Positions 34,174-46,500 of a DNA stretch of 64,000 nucleotides are shown piece after piece. The stretch covers positions 20,589,364 to 20,653,363 of the forward strand of contig NC_079975.1 in assembly GCF_029852145.1 (NCBI RefSeq), given 5' to 3'. This DNA is from Microplitis mediator (taxonomy: Eukaryota; Arthropoda; Insecta; Hymenoptera; Braconidae). The notes under the pieces were generated by a model. That model had not been told where the DNA came from. It did not search any database and saw only the letters and a program-made list of their open reading frames with translations. Position 1 is the first letter of the stretch. The number at the start of each line of letters is the position of its first letter. The translations under genes were made by a program, and so were the position numbers.

Positions 34174-34542
34174 TTAAGCTCGAGAGGATCCATTAGACAG
34201 CAATAACGGAGTATTAGCAGCGCTTTCAGTATGGTTAGGAATATTATCGCTACCTGGCGAGGGTGAAAACTGTTGATTCGAATGAGACGAAGGATTCGCT
34301 GAATGTGTAGTCGAGTTTCGCTGGTGAGATGGTGACAATAAGGGATGATTGCCCGGCGCCCCGTTTCCAGTAGTCATATTTATGATATTTCTTGTGCAGG
34401 TACTCTGAGGTCCTTGAATTTGGTCGAGTTTGGGCGGCTGCTGAGGATTCTGGTCGCTCGTTGAGTTAGAATTGTTTTCTTGGACATTGTTGTTGGTCGG
34501 CTTCTCACCCACCAGCCAGTAGGTCGTCATTTTACCTTTACC
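34174..34542 (-). CDS. guanylate cyclase last exon (domain end and low-complexity tail)
   Basis: Acceptor AAATTTCAG, then [19 protein letters not shown] and a tail with no charge pattern or motif I recognise, ending GSSRA and TAA. The 675-bp MITE at 34578 begins 36 nt upstream in the intron. Confidence 0.9.
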   Translation of the reverse strand, partial: GKGKMTTYWLVGEKPTNNNVQENNSNSTSDQNPQQPPKLDQIQGPQSTCTRNIINMTTGNGAPGNHPLLSPSHQRNSTTHSANPSSHSNQQFSPSPGSDNIPNHTESAANTPLLLSNGSSRA

Positions 34543-37500
34543 CTGAAATTTTTTGGGTTAAATTTACGCATGCTCATTAGGGTGCTTCGTTTGAAACGAC
34601 TATTTTTTTCTTTTCGTTCCCATCCCGAAATTTTGTTGGAAGTACTCCAAAAAAAAATTTCCTGAGAGTTTGAGCCCTTAAAATTGATATTAAATTGATA
34701 TAAATAAAAAATCAATATTTTCTAAGATTTGATTTGACATTTTATGGGAATTCAATGCTACTTAAACTTCAATAATTAATATCTCAGAAAATATCAATCT
34801 GAGTGATTCGGTGCTAAGGACCTTTTTTGTAGGAAAATAAATTTCCTATAAAATCATTTTTTACAATTTTTCTGTAGGTCTTGTTGTTTATGAGATAATA
34901 AGAAAAAAACAAGAATTCTATGAAAGAGTTCGGTTTAGCGGTCCGTACTACCCCACCCGTATGAGTTACGACTTCGCGACACTGAGCACTTTTGTAGTAC
35001 ATTTAGTTCTGAGAAAATCCCGACTTTGGGCGAGATGATATCATAAAATGCCGCGGAATTATAGAAGTTTAAAAAATAAAAACCAAAGTTTACGTGTATT
35101 TTAAATGGGAAATCTTCACACGCTGTGTTCGAGTACTTAATATTAATTTTAAGGGCTCAAACTCTCAGGGAATTTTTTTTGGAGTACTTCCAACAAAATT
35201 TCGGGATGGGAACGAAAAAAAACAAAATAGTCGGTTCAAACGAAGCACCCTAATGCTCATATGTGAGTACATATGATCATACATGATCAGATAAAAATAT
35301 CAATTGTATCTGATTTAATCTGAGGATTTTTGTATGGTCGGATGTTGAATGGATTTTTACCCGAGTGGTTGTATGTTTAATGTAAGTTCGAGTAACTCAG
35401 GGTAAAATGGACTGATCAGGACCGTGTAAAAAAAATTGTTGAAAAAAGGTTAAAAAAGTGGTGACTATTCTAAACTTCAAAACTTGACACAATGACAGAC
35501 TTTTTTTAAACTATTTTCAAACTTCTAAAAATGAACAGAAAAAAACAATACTACAAATTAACATTGTTCAGTGCAAAATACATTTAAAAAAAACGGATTT
35601 CGAAGTATTTCTGACAATTTTTCGTTTCAGCATATCTTAATAATATTAGGACATTTATTAATTTTTTCCTTGAATTTTCCAAAAGTTTAAAAAACGCTCA
35701 AAAAAAGTTCGTCATTATGTCACGTTTTGAAGTTTAGAATAGGCAACACTTTTTTAACCTTTTTTTAACAATTTTTTTTACACGGGGGGGAGCAACTATA
35801 ATTTTTCACATGGAAAAGAATTGTAGTTGCTACAACAGCAGCTGTAGTTGAGGTTACTACAAGTTGGAGTACAGAAATGCCAACTTCGACTTGGAATAAC
35901 TTCAACTACACGTGTAGTGACGCCAACTACCATCAATGTTTACTACAATATTTAGTTGTCAGTACTACTTATGTAGTATCCTTTACTATATATTGAAGTA
36001 CTCGCTACTACAAGGTTTTACTACAATATTGTGATCGGAAGAACTACAATTTTTTTTCCGTGCATAAATATGAAAAATTATAATGAAGAAATTTACGATA
36101 GTTCACTAATTTTTAAAGTTCGTTAAATCTGATGAAAAATTTTTGAAAAACTAAACAAATGTAAAACATTTTTTAAGACTTCCAGTCATAGTATCCTGCC
36201 ATTAGGGGAGGGAAGGGCAAAACGGGGTACTTAAGGAAATACCAAGTTTTCGAGGACTCAAATAAGCTAAATCTTTTTTTTTTAATGATATTCAAAGTAA
36301 ATAGAAAAAATTTTCAGTTACCGTTAGAAAAAAAATTTTCAGTTTTGTGGGCAAAACGGGGTACCCCTCAAAAAAGTAAAAAAAAAAAAATTCTGGATTT
36401 TAAATGAATTTGATTATGTTAAATTTTTTTGTAAGTAATTTACATGAAGAAAAATTATATTTTACATGATTAGTACACGGAGAGAAATTTATGGTAACCG
36501 TTCCTAGTACGTTTATGAAATATCATCCCATACCGTTATGGTAATGATTACTTGGAATTATGGGATATAGACCGATACTTTCTGGTAAAAGTTCCCATAA
36601 GTATGGAAATAATTCCTATAATTATGGTAAAAATTCCCATATCGCATGTGAAATAATTATGGTAATGATCACCATAATATTATGGTAATCGTTCCCATAA
36701 TACTATAGTAAATGTTACCATAATATATGGTAACCATTACTATATATTATGGTAATGGTTACCATAATATTATGGTAATGGTTACCATATATATGGCAAT
36801 CGTTACCATATATATGGCAATCGTTACTATATATATGGTAATCGTTACCATAATGATGTAGTAATGGTTACCATAATTTTATGGTAATGGTTACCATAAT
36901 GATGTAGTAATGGTTACCATAATATTATGGTAATGGTTACCATAATATTATGGTAATGGTTACCATAATATTATGATAACTATTACCACAATATTATAGT
37001 AACCATTACCATAATATATGGTAACGATTATTATAATATTGTAGTAATGATAATTACAATATATGAGTGCCGTTCCTATAATCAATATTTCAAGAAAACC
37101 GGTTACCATGCATTATGGGAACCATTCCCATAATATATTGTAATTGTTACCATAAATTTATCTCCGTGTAGATGCAAAGAAAGAAAAAAAATTTTTTAAT
37201 AGTTTTTATCGTAAAACAAATCATTAATATTTTTCAACTGACAATTGATTTTTGAAAAAGTTTGACAAAAAAAATTCAAAATAACACTCAATTATATTTA
37301 CAAAAGTGATTTTGGAATATTTAAAAACCATTTAAAATATAAAATTTTTTTTTCTTATAAAATTTTGGAGGTACCCCGTTTTGGCTACCCTACCCCTTTT
37401 TGCCCCGCCCCCCTTTCCCTATAATCGTTAATATAAAAAATATCCCAAAAAAAAAGTCTGTGACAAATATTTATATTCAATCAGGATTTTGTGTTTGGAA

Positions 37501-40500
37501 TATTTTTTTAAGGATCAAGTTGGTAGGATTTCATTGCCTTATTTTTCAAAGAAAAAAAAAGATGTATATATATATTAGGGTGGCTCATTTGAAACGACTA
37601 TTTTATTTTTTTTGGTCCATTGACGGAATATTGTTTTAGACATAAAAAAAAAAATTTTCCACAAAATTTGAGCCCTTAATTTTAATTTTAAGAACTCGCT
37701 AATTGAATTTGAAATTTTCCCATTCATTTAGCATGGAAAGTGGAGGTTTTTTTTTTTAATTATCTATAGCTCTGCTGCATTTCACGTTTTTTTACTGTCC
37801 ATAGGCAGAAGTTATAGGCAAACCTTTATACTTCAAAAGTTCCTACAGTAAAATTTATGTGACAGGAACGGGGTCAGAGTTAAAAAATGTAAAAGTCAAT
37901 TTTTATCGATTTTTGCGTATTTTTTGAGTTTTTCGTAGAAAATATTGTAGTTACCGAAAAAAGGTAAATGACAAAATTGTAGGAAATCAAATTTGCTACA
38001 AAAAAGGTCCTGTAAGCCAAGGCTGTAAAATCTGTTGTTTCTGAAATAAATTGAATTATACATATGAAAATTCAAGATATCTTTGCAGTATATGGTTTGT
38101 TAAATTAATAATTTAATTTTCATTTATTAAATGTTTTTTTTGAACATCATATTACTTTTTCATAAAAATATAACTTAAAAAAAATTTATCTATATGGGGC
38201 ATTCCACGCCAAATCGGACGGTTTCAAAAATTGATTTTTCCGATTTTCTTCGATTTTTGGTATTTTTTAGTACCCCTCAAAAGAGGCTTCCCGGTAAATT
38301 TTGAGATCTTTTTGATTAATGGTTCAAAAAATATCGAATTTAAAAAAAAAACCGCTCTTTTTATGGTTTTTTGATCATAACTTTCGTAATAATGGTCGAA
38401 ATTCAATGTTTTTTTATTCAAAATTTTCGTTTTGAGTTGGCCTTTTCAGACAAAAATGCATAACAAATATACAAAATGTTTTTGATCGAGATTTTTGAAT
38501 TTTAAGTATTCAACCGTGTTTTTAAAAAAGGGTGTATCCTTCGATTTTCTTGAAAATTTCCTATCTTAAACTTCTATCCATTCTGCAACTTTTAAGCCCG
38601 GTCCAGTAGTGGGCCTTCCATAATTACTATTTTTTTTCGATTTTTCGAAATTAAAAAAAATTTTTTTTTTGCTATAAATCATTATCAGTACCGATTTTTG
38701 ACATTGTACACTTGTTTTTCTTGAATATTATAAATTGATTCCGATATTTTTTCGTTCTGAGTAGGGATTTAAAAGCAGTAAGTAAAAGTTAATGCTATTT
38801 ATAAGCTGTTATAATAAATACTTTTATTTTTTAAAAAGCAACTATTTCGAAGCAAAAGAAACATTAGATTTGCTATACAATACAGCTAAGATCATTACAG
38901 GAGCTCCAAAATTTCATATAATTATTCGGAAAAGCGACAAAACTGCATCACAAATGTTTTTAATTATTTCCGTGTTCTTTCGAAAATTTTACATTAACGA
39001 TTGTTTTATGAACTAGAAGACTCCTTAGTGAATATAGCTTCGTCGTTTTTTCGAATAATTATATAAAATTTTGGAACACGGTTGAAAACTTAAAATTCAA
39101 AAATCTCGATCAAAAACATTTTGTATATTTGTTATGCATTTTTGTCTGAAAAGGCCAACTCAAAACGAAAATTTTGAATAAAAAAACATTGAATTTCGAC
39201 CATTATTACGAAAGTTATGATCAAAAAACCATAAAAAGAGCGGTTTTTTTTTTAAATTCGATATTTTTTGAACCATTAATCAAAAAGATCTCAAAATTTA
39301 CCGGGAAGCCTCTTTTGAGGGGTACTAAAAAATACCAAAAATCGAAGAAAATCGGAAAAATCAATTTTTGAAACCGTCCGATTTGGCGTGGAATGCCCCA
39401 TATAGATAAATTTTTTTTAAGTTATATTTTTATGAAAAAGTAATATGATGTTCAAAAAAAACATTTAATAAATGAAAATTAAATTATTAATTTAACAAAC
39501 CATATACTGCAAAGATATCTTGAATTTTCATATGTATAATTCAATTTATTTCAGAAACAACAGATTTTACAGCCTTGGCTTACAGGACCTTTTTTGTAGC
39601 AAATTTGATTTCCTACAATTTTGTCATTTACCTTTTTTCGGTAACTACAATATTTTCTACGAAAAACTCAAAAAATACGCAAAAATCGATAAAAATTGAC
39701 TTTTACATTTTTTAACTCTGACCCCGTTCCTGTCACATAAATTTTACTGTAGGAACTTTTGAAGTATAAAGGTTTGCCTATAACTTCTGCCTATGGACAG
39801 TAAAAAAACGTGAAATGCAGCAGAGCTATAGATAATTAAAAAAAAAAACCTCCACTTTCCATGCTAAATGAATGGGAAAATTTCAAATTCAATTAGCGAG
39901 TTCTTAAAATTAAAATTAAGGGCTCAAATTTTGTGGAAAATTTTTTTTTTTATGTCTAAAACAATATTCCGTCAATGGACCAAAAAAAATAAAATAGTCG
40001 TTTCAAATGAGCCACCCTAATATATATATATGTGTATAGGTGTGTGTTACCTTCAATGTAACTTCTCCTCTGCAGCAAAGCTCAAATGTACCAAAGGTGT
40101 CCAATATCTCTTTGGTCTTTGGACTGACATGGATTTTCAAAGCTATGAGTGCAAAAGACAAAGCACAAAATTAATTAGGTCACGGTTGGGATCAGAGTCT
40201 TGTGATATTATATTGATGGAATAGTTGTAAGCTTTATCTCTATCACATACTTCATATATATTTTATCATGTGTATAATAACATATACCTATAGTTATTTT
40301 ATGACATATTGTACGGACGTTTTATGTCAAGAGTATGAAGCTTTTGACTCCAATAGTCTGATATGTCAGTCTTTGGAGCTTACATGCAATTTCTAGTTAT
40401 TTCTCATATATATATGCATTCTATATACGCACTTAGTCCTTTATGTCTCCGACATCAGAGTTCGGATACCAGTTTCACGGTCTTTGACATACACTGACTT

Positions 40501-43500
40501 TATAAGTGCATTATGTTATAAAATAGAGTAACTTACTATCGCTAAGCTTAAGGGTTACGACTAAATATCCATAAGTAAACGTGGGTTAAATCCGGAGCGG
40601 GAGAATGTTTATTTATTTAATCCTCTCGGAGTTCAATTTGGAGTTGATTTTGATACTAAAACTCTGAATCAGAGTGAATGCGGATTTAAATAAAATCCAG
40701 ATCACTACGAAATCACTTCGTTAAAAAAATAAATTCCTTATTTGCTCAGTATGCGGAGCGATTTTAATTTTACTCCTACACTACCGTGACAGAGTGAATT
40801 CGGGTCGACATAAAATTCGTAATTACTCCGAATTCACTCCTAATTTTTTATAGTGTACATTAGGGTGGGTTGAAAAAAAACTTTTTTTTTGTTTTTCTTA
40901 GCATGGGGGTAGAATTTGTACCTTATAAAAAAAAAATTTTTTTTACTCAACATTTTGAGGTGGCCCACTCGTTTTTAAAATAAATAATTGATCAAACGGG
41001 GTAGTCCCAACGAAAAAAATTACATGGTGTTCTAGAATCTGTAGGGTGTCCCCTTGAAAGCTAATTGAAAGTCAGTCGTTGAAAAAAATTTTTTTCTATT
41101 ATTTTTGTAATTCAAGTAAAAAATCCAAAAATGAAAAGCATTTTCTTTTGAATTAAAATGAAAGTGAAGTAAAAAAAAATCACATTCGACAATTATTAGA
41201 TGTTTTCCACGATTTTGGACAAAAAAAATTTTTTTTCGTTGGAACTACCCCGTTTAATCAATTATTTATTTAAAAAACCAGTGGGCCACCTCAAAATGTT
41301 GAGTAAAAAAATTTTTTTTTTTCTTGAAAAAATTTTTTTTTTTATAAGGTACAAATTCTACCCCCATGCTAAGAAAAACAAAAAAAAAGTTTTTTTTCAA
41401 CCCACCCTAGTGTACATTAGACTGTGTCAGAAAAAAATTTTTTTTTTATTTTAATGGAATACTCAAAAGTTATTTTAATAAAAAAAAAAAATTCTCCTAA
41501 AATTTAAGCACTATGTTTCCAAAATGGAGCTAGCGCTCGGGGGGGGGGGGGCCCTTTCCCATTTAAAATGCATTGAAAAAATTTTGTTTTTTTTATTTTG
41601 TAAATAACTATGTCGAAAATTTTTTTTACGATTTTTGAATTCAGCAATCATGTAGGAAATTAAATTTTCTACAAGAAAGGTCTCATGTGTCATAAGCTTA
41701 AAGTTGATAGAAAAAAAGGTAGGGGAGATGATAGGGGGAAAGAGTCGAATTTTTAGGATGACAAATGTTTCTGTTTCTCATTCGTTAACTAGCAGGATTT
41801 TTTTTTTTATTATTTTGCAATTAAAGTTCTTATAAAGAATTGAATTATCTATGAAAATAGTACTTAGAGTCGTTTTAATAGAGCTCATAGAAAGATAGTT
41901 ACAGCGCTGAGCTCTAAAGTTGAGAAAAATTCAATTATTGAGAAAAAAATTTGTAGTCTAATATTATTTTGAAGGATTATAAACCTAAAGAATGTATATA
42001 CCAGACACCTTAATTTTCAATTTCAATTCCGATAGAATTTTGTAGGATTAAAGAAAAAATTTAAAAAAATTTTCCTTTTCTCATCCTAAAAATTCGACTT
42101 TTTCCCCCTAAGTTTCAACTCCCATAACTTTTTTTCTATCAACTTTAAGCGTATGATACAAGAGATCTTTTTTGTAGAGAATTTAATTTCCTATAAGATT
42201 GCTAAATTAAAAATTCGGAAAAAAAATTTTTGACATAGTTATTTACAAAATAGAAAAAACAAATATTTTTAAATGTATTTTAAATGGGAAAGGGGACCCC
42301 CCCCCCCCCGCGCCAGCTCAATTTTTGAGATATAGAGCTGAAATTTTAGGAGAATTTTTTTTTTTTATTAAAGTAACTTTTGAGATGTATTTAATTAAAA
42401 TAAATTTTTTTTTTTTCTGACACAGTCTAGTGTACATGGATTTGACTTTTTGTTATAAATTTTGTGTCTCGTGGAGATTTTCAACCTGGACATTTAGTCC
42501 TGTCACTAAATCAAAGTTATGATAAAAATTTATGCAAATATATATGACGCAATTTTCTATTTAAAAAATTACATACAACTAAAATTTGCTCATCTGTTAA
42601 GTATTCATATGCTTCAATAAATATGAAAATAAATTAATAACAGAAATAAAACAAAAGTTTACTTTGTTTTCAAACTTTGAATTTAGTGGTCGTAATATTT
42701 GAATACAAGGACTATTTCCATGCACATAATCGAGAATATTTGACGTGTATATTGGAGTAGTAACCGCTCAGTTTCGCGTTTAATAAAAGCACCAGTGACA
42801 TAGTGGTCACGTTATTGCGCCCTAGCCAGTAATAGAAAACCCGAATGTATAATTAAGAGGAAAAATTAAAAAAATAAAAATAACGCGTGATTCAAAACGA
42901 AAAAAAAGTAAACAATAATTACATTGAAATTTAAAAGATTTAGATAAAGTGATATGGATATGAATATATTTACTATTTAAATAAATTTTGTATTTTTAAA
43001 AAACGCACGGATGTTAAAAAAATAAAATTGGATTGGATGAAAATAAATAAAAGTATAATTAAATATTGAACACTCGAGCGAATATATGGAAGTTAAAGAG
43101 CAGATTAATTGTTTTTTTTTTTTTTTGTTTTTTTTATTCAACTGGAAAAAAAAAATATCAATAAATATAAATAAAGCCAAAGCACGAACTCTGATTCAAA
43201 ATAATACAGAGAAAAATGAAATAGAATAAAAAATAAAAACGTGACGATGACTTTTTTAATTTAAGCGGTTATCGGATTTTTAATTTGCTTATCGTAATTA
43301 GTCAGTTTGTACAGTTATTATTTGACAAATGAGAATATTTTAATTATCGTTTCAACGAATCTTTTGTTTGCCTTCAGAAGAATGTAAAATTAATTAATTA
43401 TTTTTTTTCAGGGCAAGGTTATATTTAAATCAATTTATGTAAATGTTGTCATAAAAGAAAGTGTTGACAATTTTTCAAGTCATTTATTTTAAAAAACAAT

Positions 43501-46500
43501 AATTCTTTAAGATAAAAATATAAGACAAAGTTGACGTGAGCCAAAGGTCAAAAGAAACGGGACCTAATTCAAATCTTTAGACTTATTCGTCACCCGGAAT
43601 TACGGAGTCTTAGCAAAAATCTCTACGCATACGAAATGGATGAGGAATTTTTCTAGCGTAATGATTTCGGAGTGATCTGGACTTGTAATCCGCAATAAAA
43701 TATCCGGTAGACAAAATATCCCCGGACTAAATATTCAAGAGACAAAAAATCCGTGACAAAATATCCTGTCGATAAATCTTCCCGATGAAAAAAGATTTTA
43801 TACAATTATATATAGACTATATATAATTATATATAGACTGTATATAATTATATACACTGAGAGAAAAGTCGATAGTCATTTTAACTAAAAAGACTTCAAC
43901 TATTTAAAATTAGTTACTGGTACTAATGCGTTAGTAAGGCTAACTATTCAGTAGTTGCTCGAACTAAAAAAAAATTAATTAAAGCAACTAAAATTTTTCA
44001 GTCTCCGAAAATTGTTGTTTTAACTAAAAAAATTTAGTTGATAGTATATGAATTTTAAAATTAACTATAACTTAATTTTTTTAGTGTATGTAAATAAAAA
44101 TTGTTTTTATTATAACTGCTGATTTAAAGTTAAAATAAAATAGTTGTTATAAATATAAATCTAGTTAATGGAACTAAAATTATCAAGTTACTGTAATTGA
44201 GTTAAATGTAGGCAGGAAATGGATTTTTAATTTTTTTTTCAAAACTTAATGATTGAGTAAATAAATGTTTTTAAATCGCCAAAAAGTTTTTATCAAAAAC
44301 TTTTTCTCAAACATATTTTTTTTGCAAGATTATTTTTTTCTAAAAAAATTATTTTTCAAAGAATTTTTTTTTCCAAAAAATTTGTTATCTTAATTTTTTT
44401 AGAAAACTTTAGTTGTTAAAAATATTTTGAAAATAGAAATACATATTTATATCAATTATTTAAGATAAATTGGAATACTTAAACTGAACTGTCGTACAAA
44501 AATTTTCGATTTAAGCATAAAAATATGTTGACTTGAGAAAAAAAATTTTGATTCAAGATAAAAATTGTAAGATAATTATTTACTTGGTGCAAGAAGATTT
44601 TTCTTGAATCAAGAACATTTTTACTTGATTCGAGTTAACTTTTTTCGATGTAGTTATAATTCGCAAAAATATCGGATAATTTTAAAAACCATTTAGGATC
44701 AATATTAATAGCTGACAAAAGTTTTTCCTTTAGCTAATAAGGTTCTTCATTTGTACGTTATCAAAACCTAAATGCGTCTTTCAAATTTTAGTTTGTCTAC
44801 ACTGTAAAATATTATTGGACTCGGTGTAGTGTAAATGTCTGTGTAAAAATTGTGGTGTGAAAATTACACTAAGTATTGTATTAAATTTAAGCGGTGTGAA
44901 TTAGAAATTTTTCCTCTGTCAAGCGTGTATATGTGTAATTTATGTTTAAATTTTGCGTTTACGGCAAATAATCATAAAAAAATTAAAATGTTCAAAACAC
45001 GAGTTAATATCTAAATAAAATTGCTTAAACCAAGAGAAAAATTTCTTGAGAGAAAACATGTGTATGGAGGAGAGGAAAGTCACCGGTACCAGACAGCAGT
45101 AGCGGGAGTAGTTCGATGCTCGCCACGAGATCGCGCCCAGCCGCTGTGTAGTGTCCCTGGCAAGATATATATCTCAGAACTGTTAAATTCCAAAGTTAAA
45201 AACAATTTCGGCATCAGTACAACTCTGTCATTTGACAAAGTGATACTTACATTTTTGGATTGTATTATAGTTTATCCTATAATACATCAAGACATTAATA
45301 TTTATTATTAATGAATCAATAAATAATTTATCTTTAAAATTTAACTTGAACTTTAAAAAAAAAATTAATTCTAATCAAAACTCTATAGAGTCTCTACTTA
45401 ATAATTAAAATCATGTGAATGGTATATCTGTGCGAAAAAAAAATTATTTATTTAATGGATTTAACTAAAAAATATTCATTGAATTAACTAAAAAAACATT
45501 GTAATGATACTTAATATTTTTGTTTGCTTTAATGAAAGAGTTATAGATGAATTAACTACCTAAGTTTAGTTTAAAAAATTAAAAATTATTAATTGAATAC
45601 AAGTTTAAAAATCAGTTACATTAACTATTTATATAGTTAATTGAACTAAAAAATATTTAACATAACTACTTAGAGATATTTATAATAACTATCTATTGGT
45701 GTTGTAGTAACTCCGAAAAAATAGTTAAAGCGCTATTTAACTGTCATTTTATAGTTAGATTTACTGGATTTTTCTCTCAGTGTACAGGCTATATATAATT
45801 GGATAGAAAAAATGGCCCGATCCAATTGTATACAATTTGTATAGAATTGTATACAATTTCTATACAGTTGTATACAATTGGATCGGGCCATTTTTTGTAT
45901 ATAATTTTATACAATTGTATAAAATCTTTTTTCATCGGGTTATTCACACTGATAGAAGGATTTCTTAGTATTTAAGAAACCATTTCTTAAACATCATTTC
46001 TTTGTATTTAACAAATATTTATTACTATTTAAGAAATCATTTTTTAATAGTTAAGAAACCATGCCTTAAGAAATGATTTCTTAACTATTAAGAAATCATT
46101 TCTTAAATAGTAAAAAATGTTTGTTAACTACAAAAAAATGATGTTTAAGAAATGATTTCTTAAATACTACACAGAAAAAAAGGATTTCTTGGCGCAAAAA
46201 ATTTTTACTTGACCCAAGAAATTTTTCTGTATTATAAAGTGAAAACAAAACTTTTCTTGGGGTAAGAAAAAATTTTCTCGGAACAAGAAAAAAATTTTTA
46301 AGGCGAGAAAAAAATTCTTGAGCCAAGAAAAATTTTTGTCTTCAATTCATAATACAAAATATTTCTTGCGCCAAGAAATTCTTTTTTTCTGTGTAAGAAA
46401 TATTTTTTAAATGCTAAGAAATCCTTCTATCAGTGCAGAAAAATATATTTTAAGGCGCGTTTTCATTTGTTTCTCTATTCGCACTCAAGTGGATAAACGG

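Noticed and set aside
34814..35276. Short frames within the 34.6-35.3 kb MITE
   Set aside because: They arise from the inverted arms and do not resemble proteins.
36478..37169. CRISPR-like appearance of regularly spaced palindromes
   Set aside because: The sequence is eukaryotic, the units have no unique spacers of constant length, and the array is closed by transposon-like inverted tips.
38224..39371. Two identical 65-residue frames, one on each strand
   Set aside because: They are the two arms of the 2.44-kb palindrome; there is no domain, start context or codon pattern of a gene.
45021..45311. 96-codon frame inside the CACTGAGAG element
   Set aside because: The middle part looks less random, but there is no motif known to me and no sign of a transposase signature.
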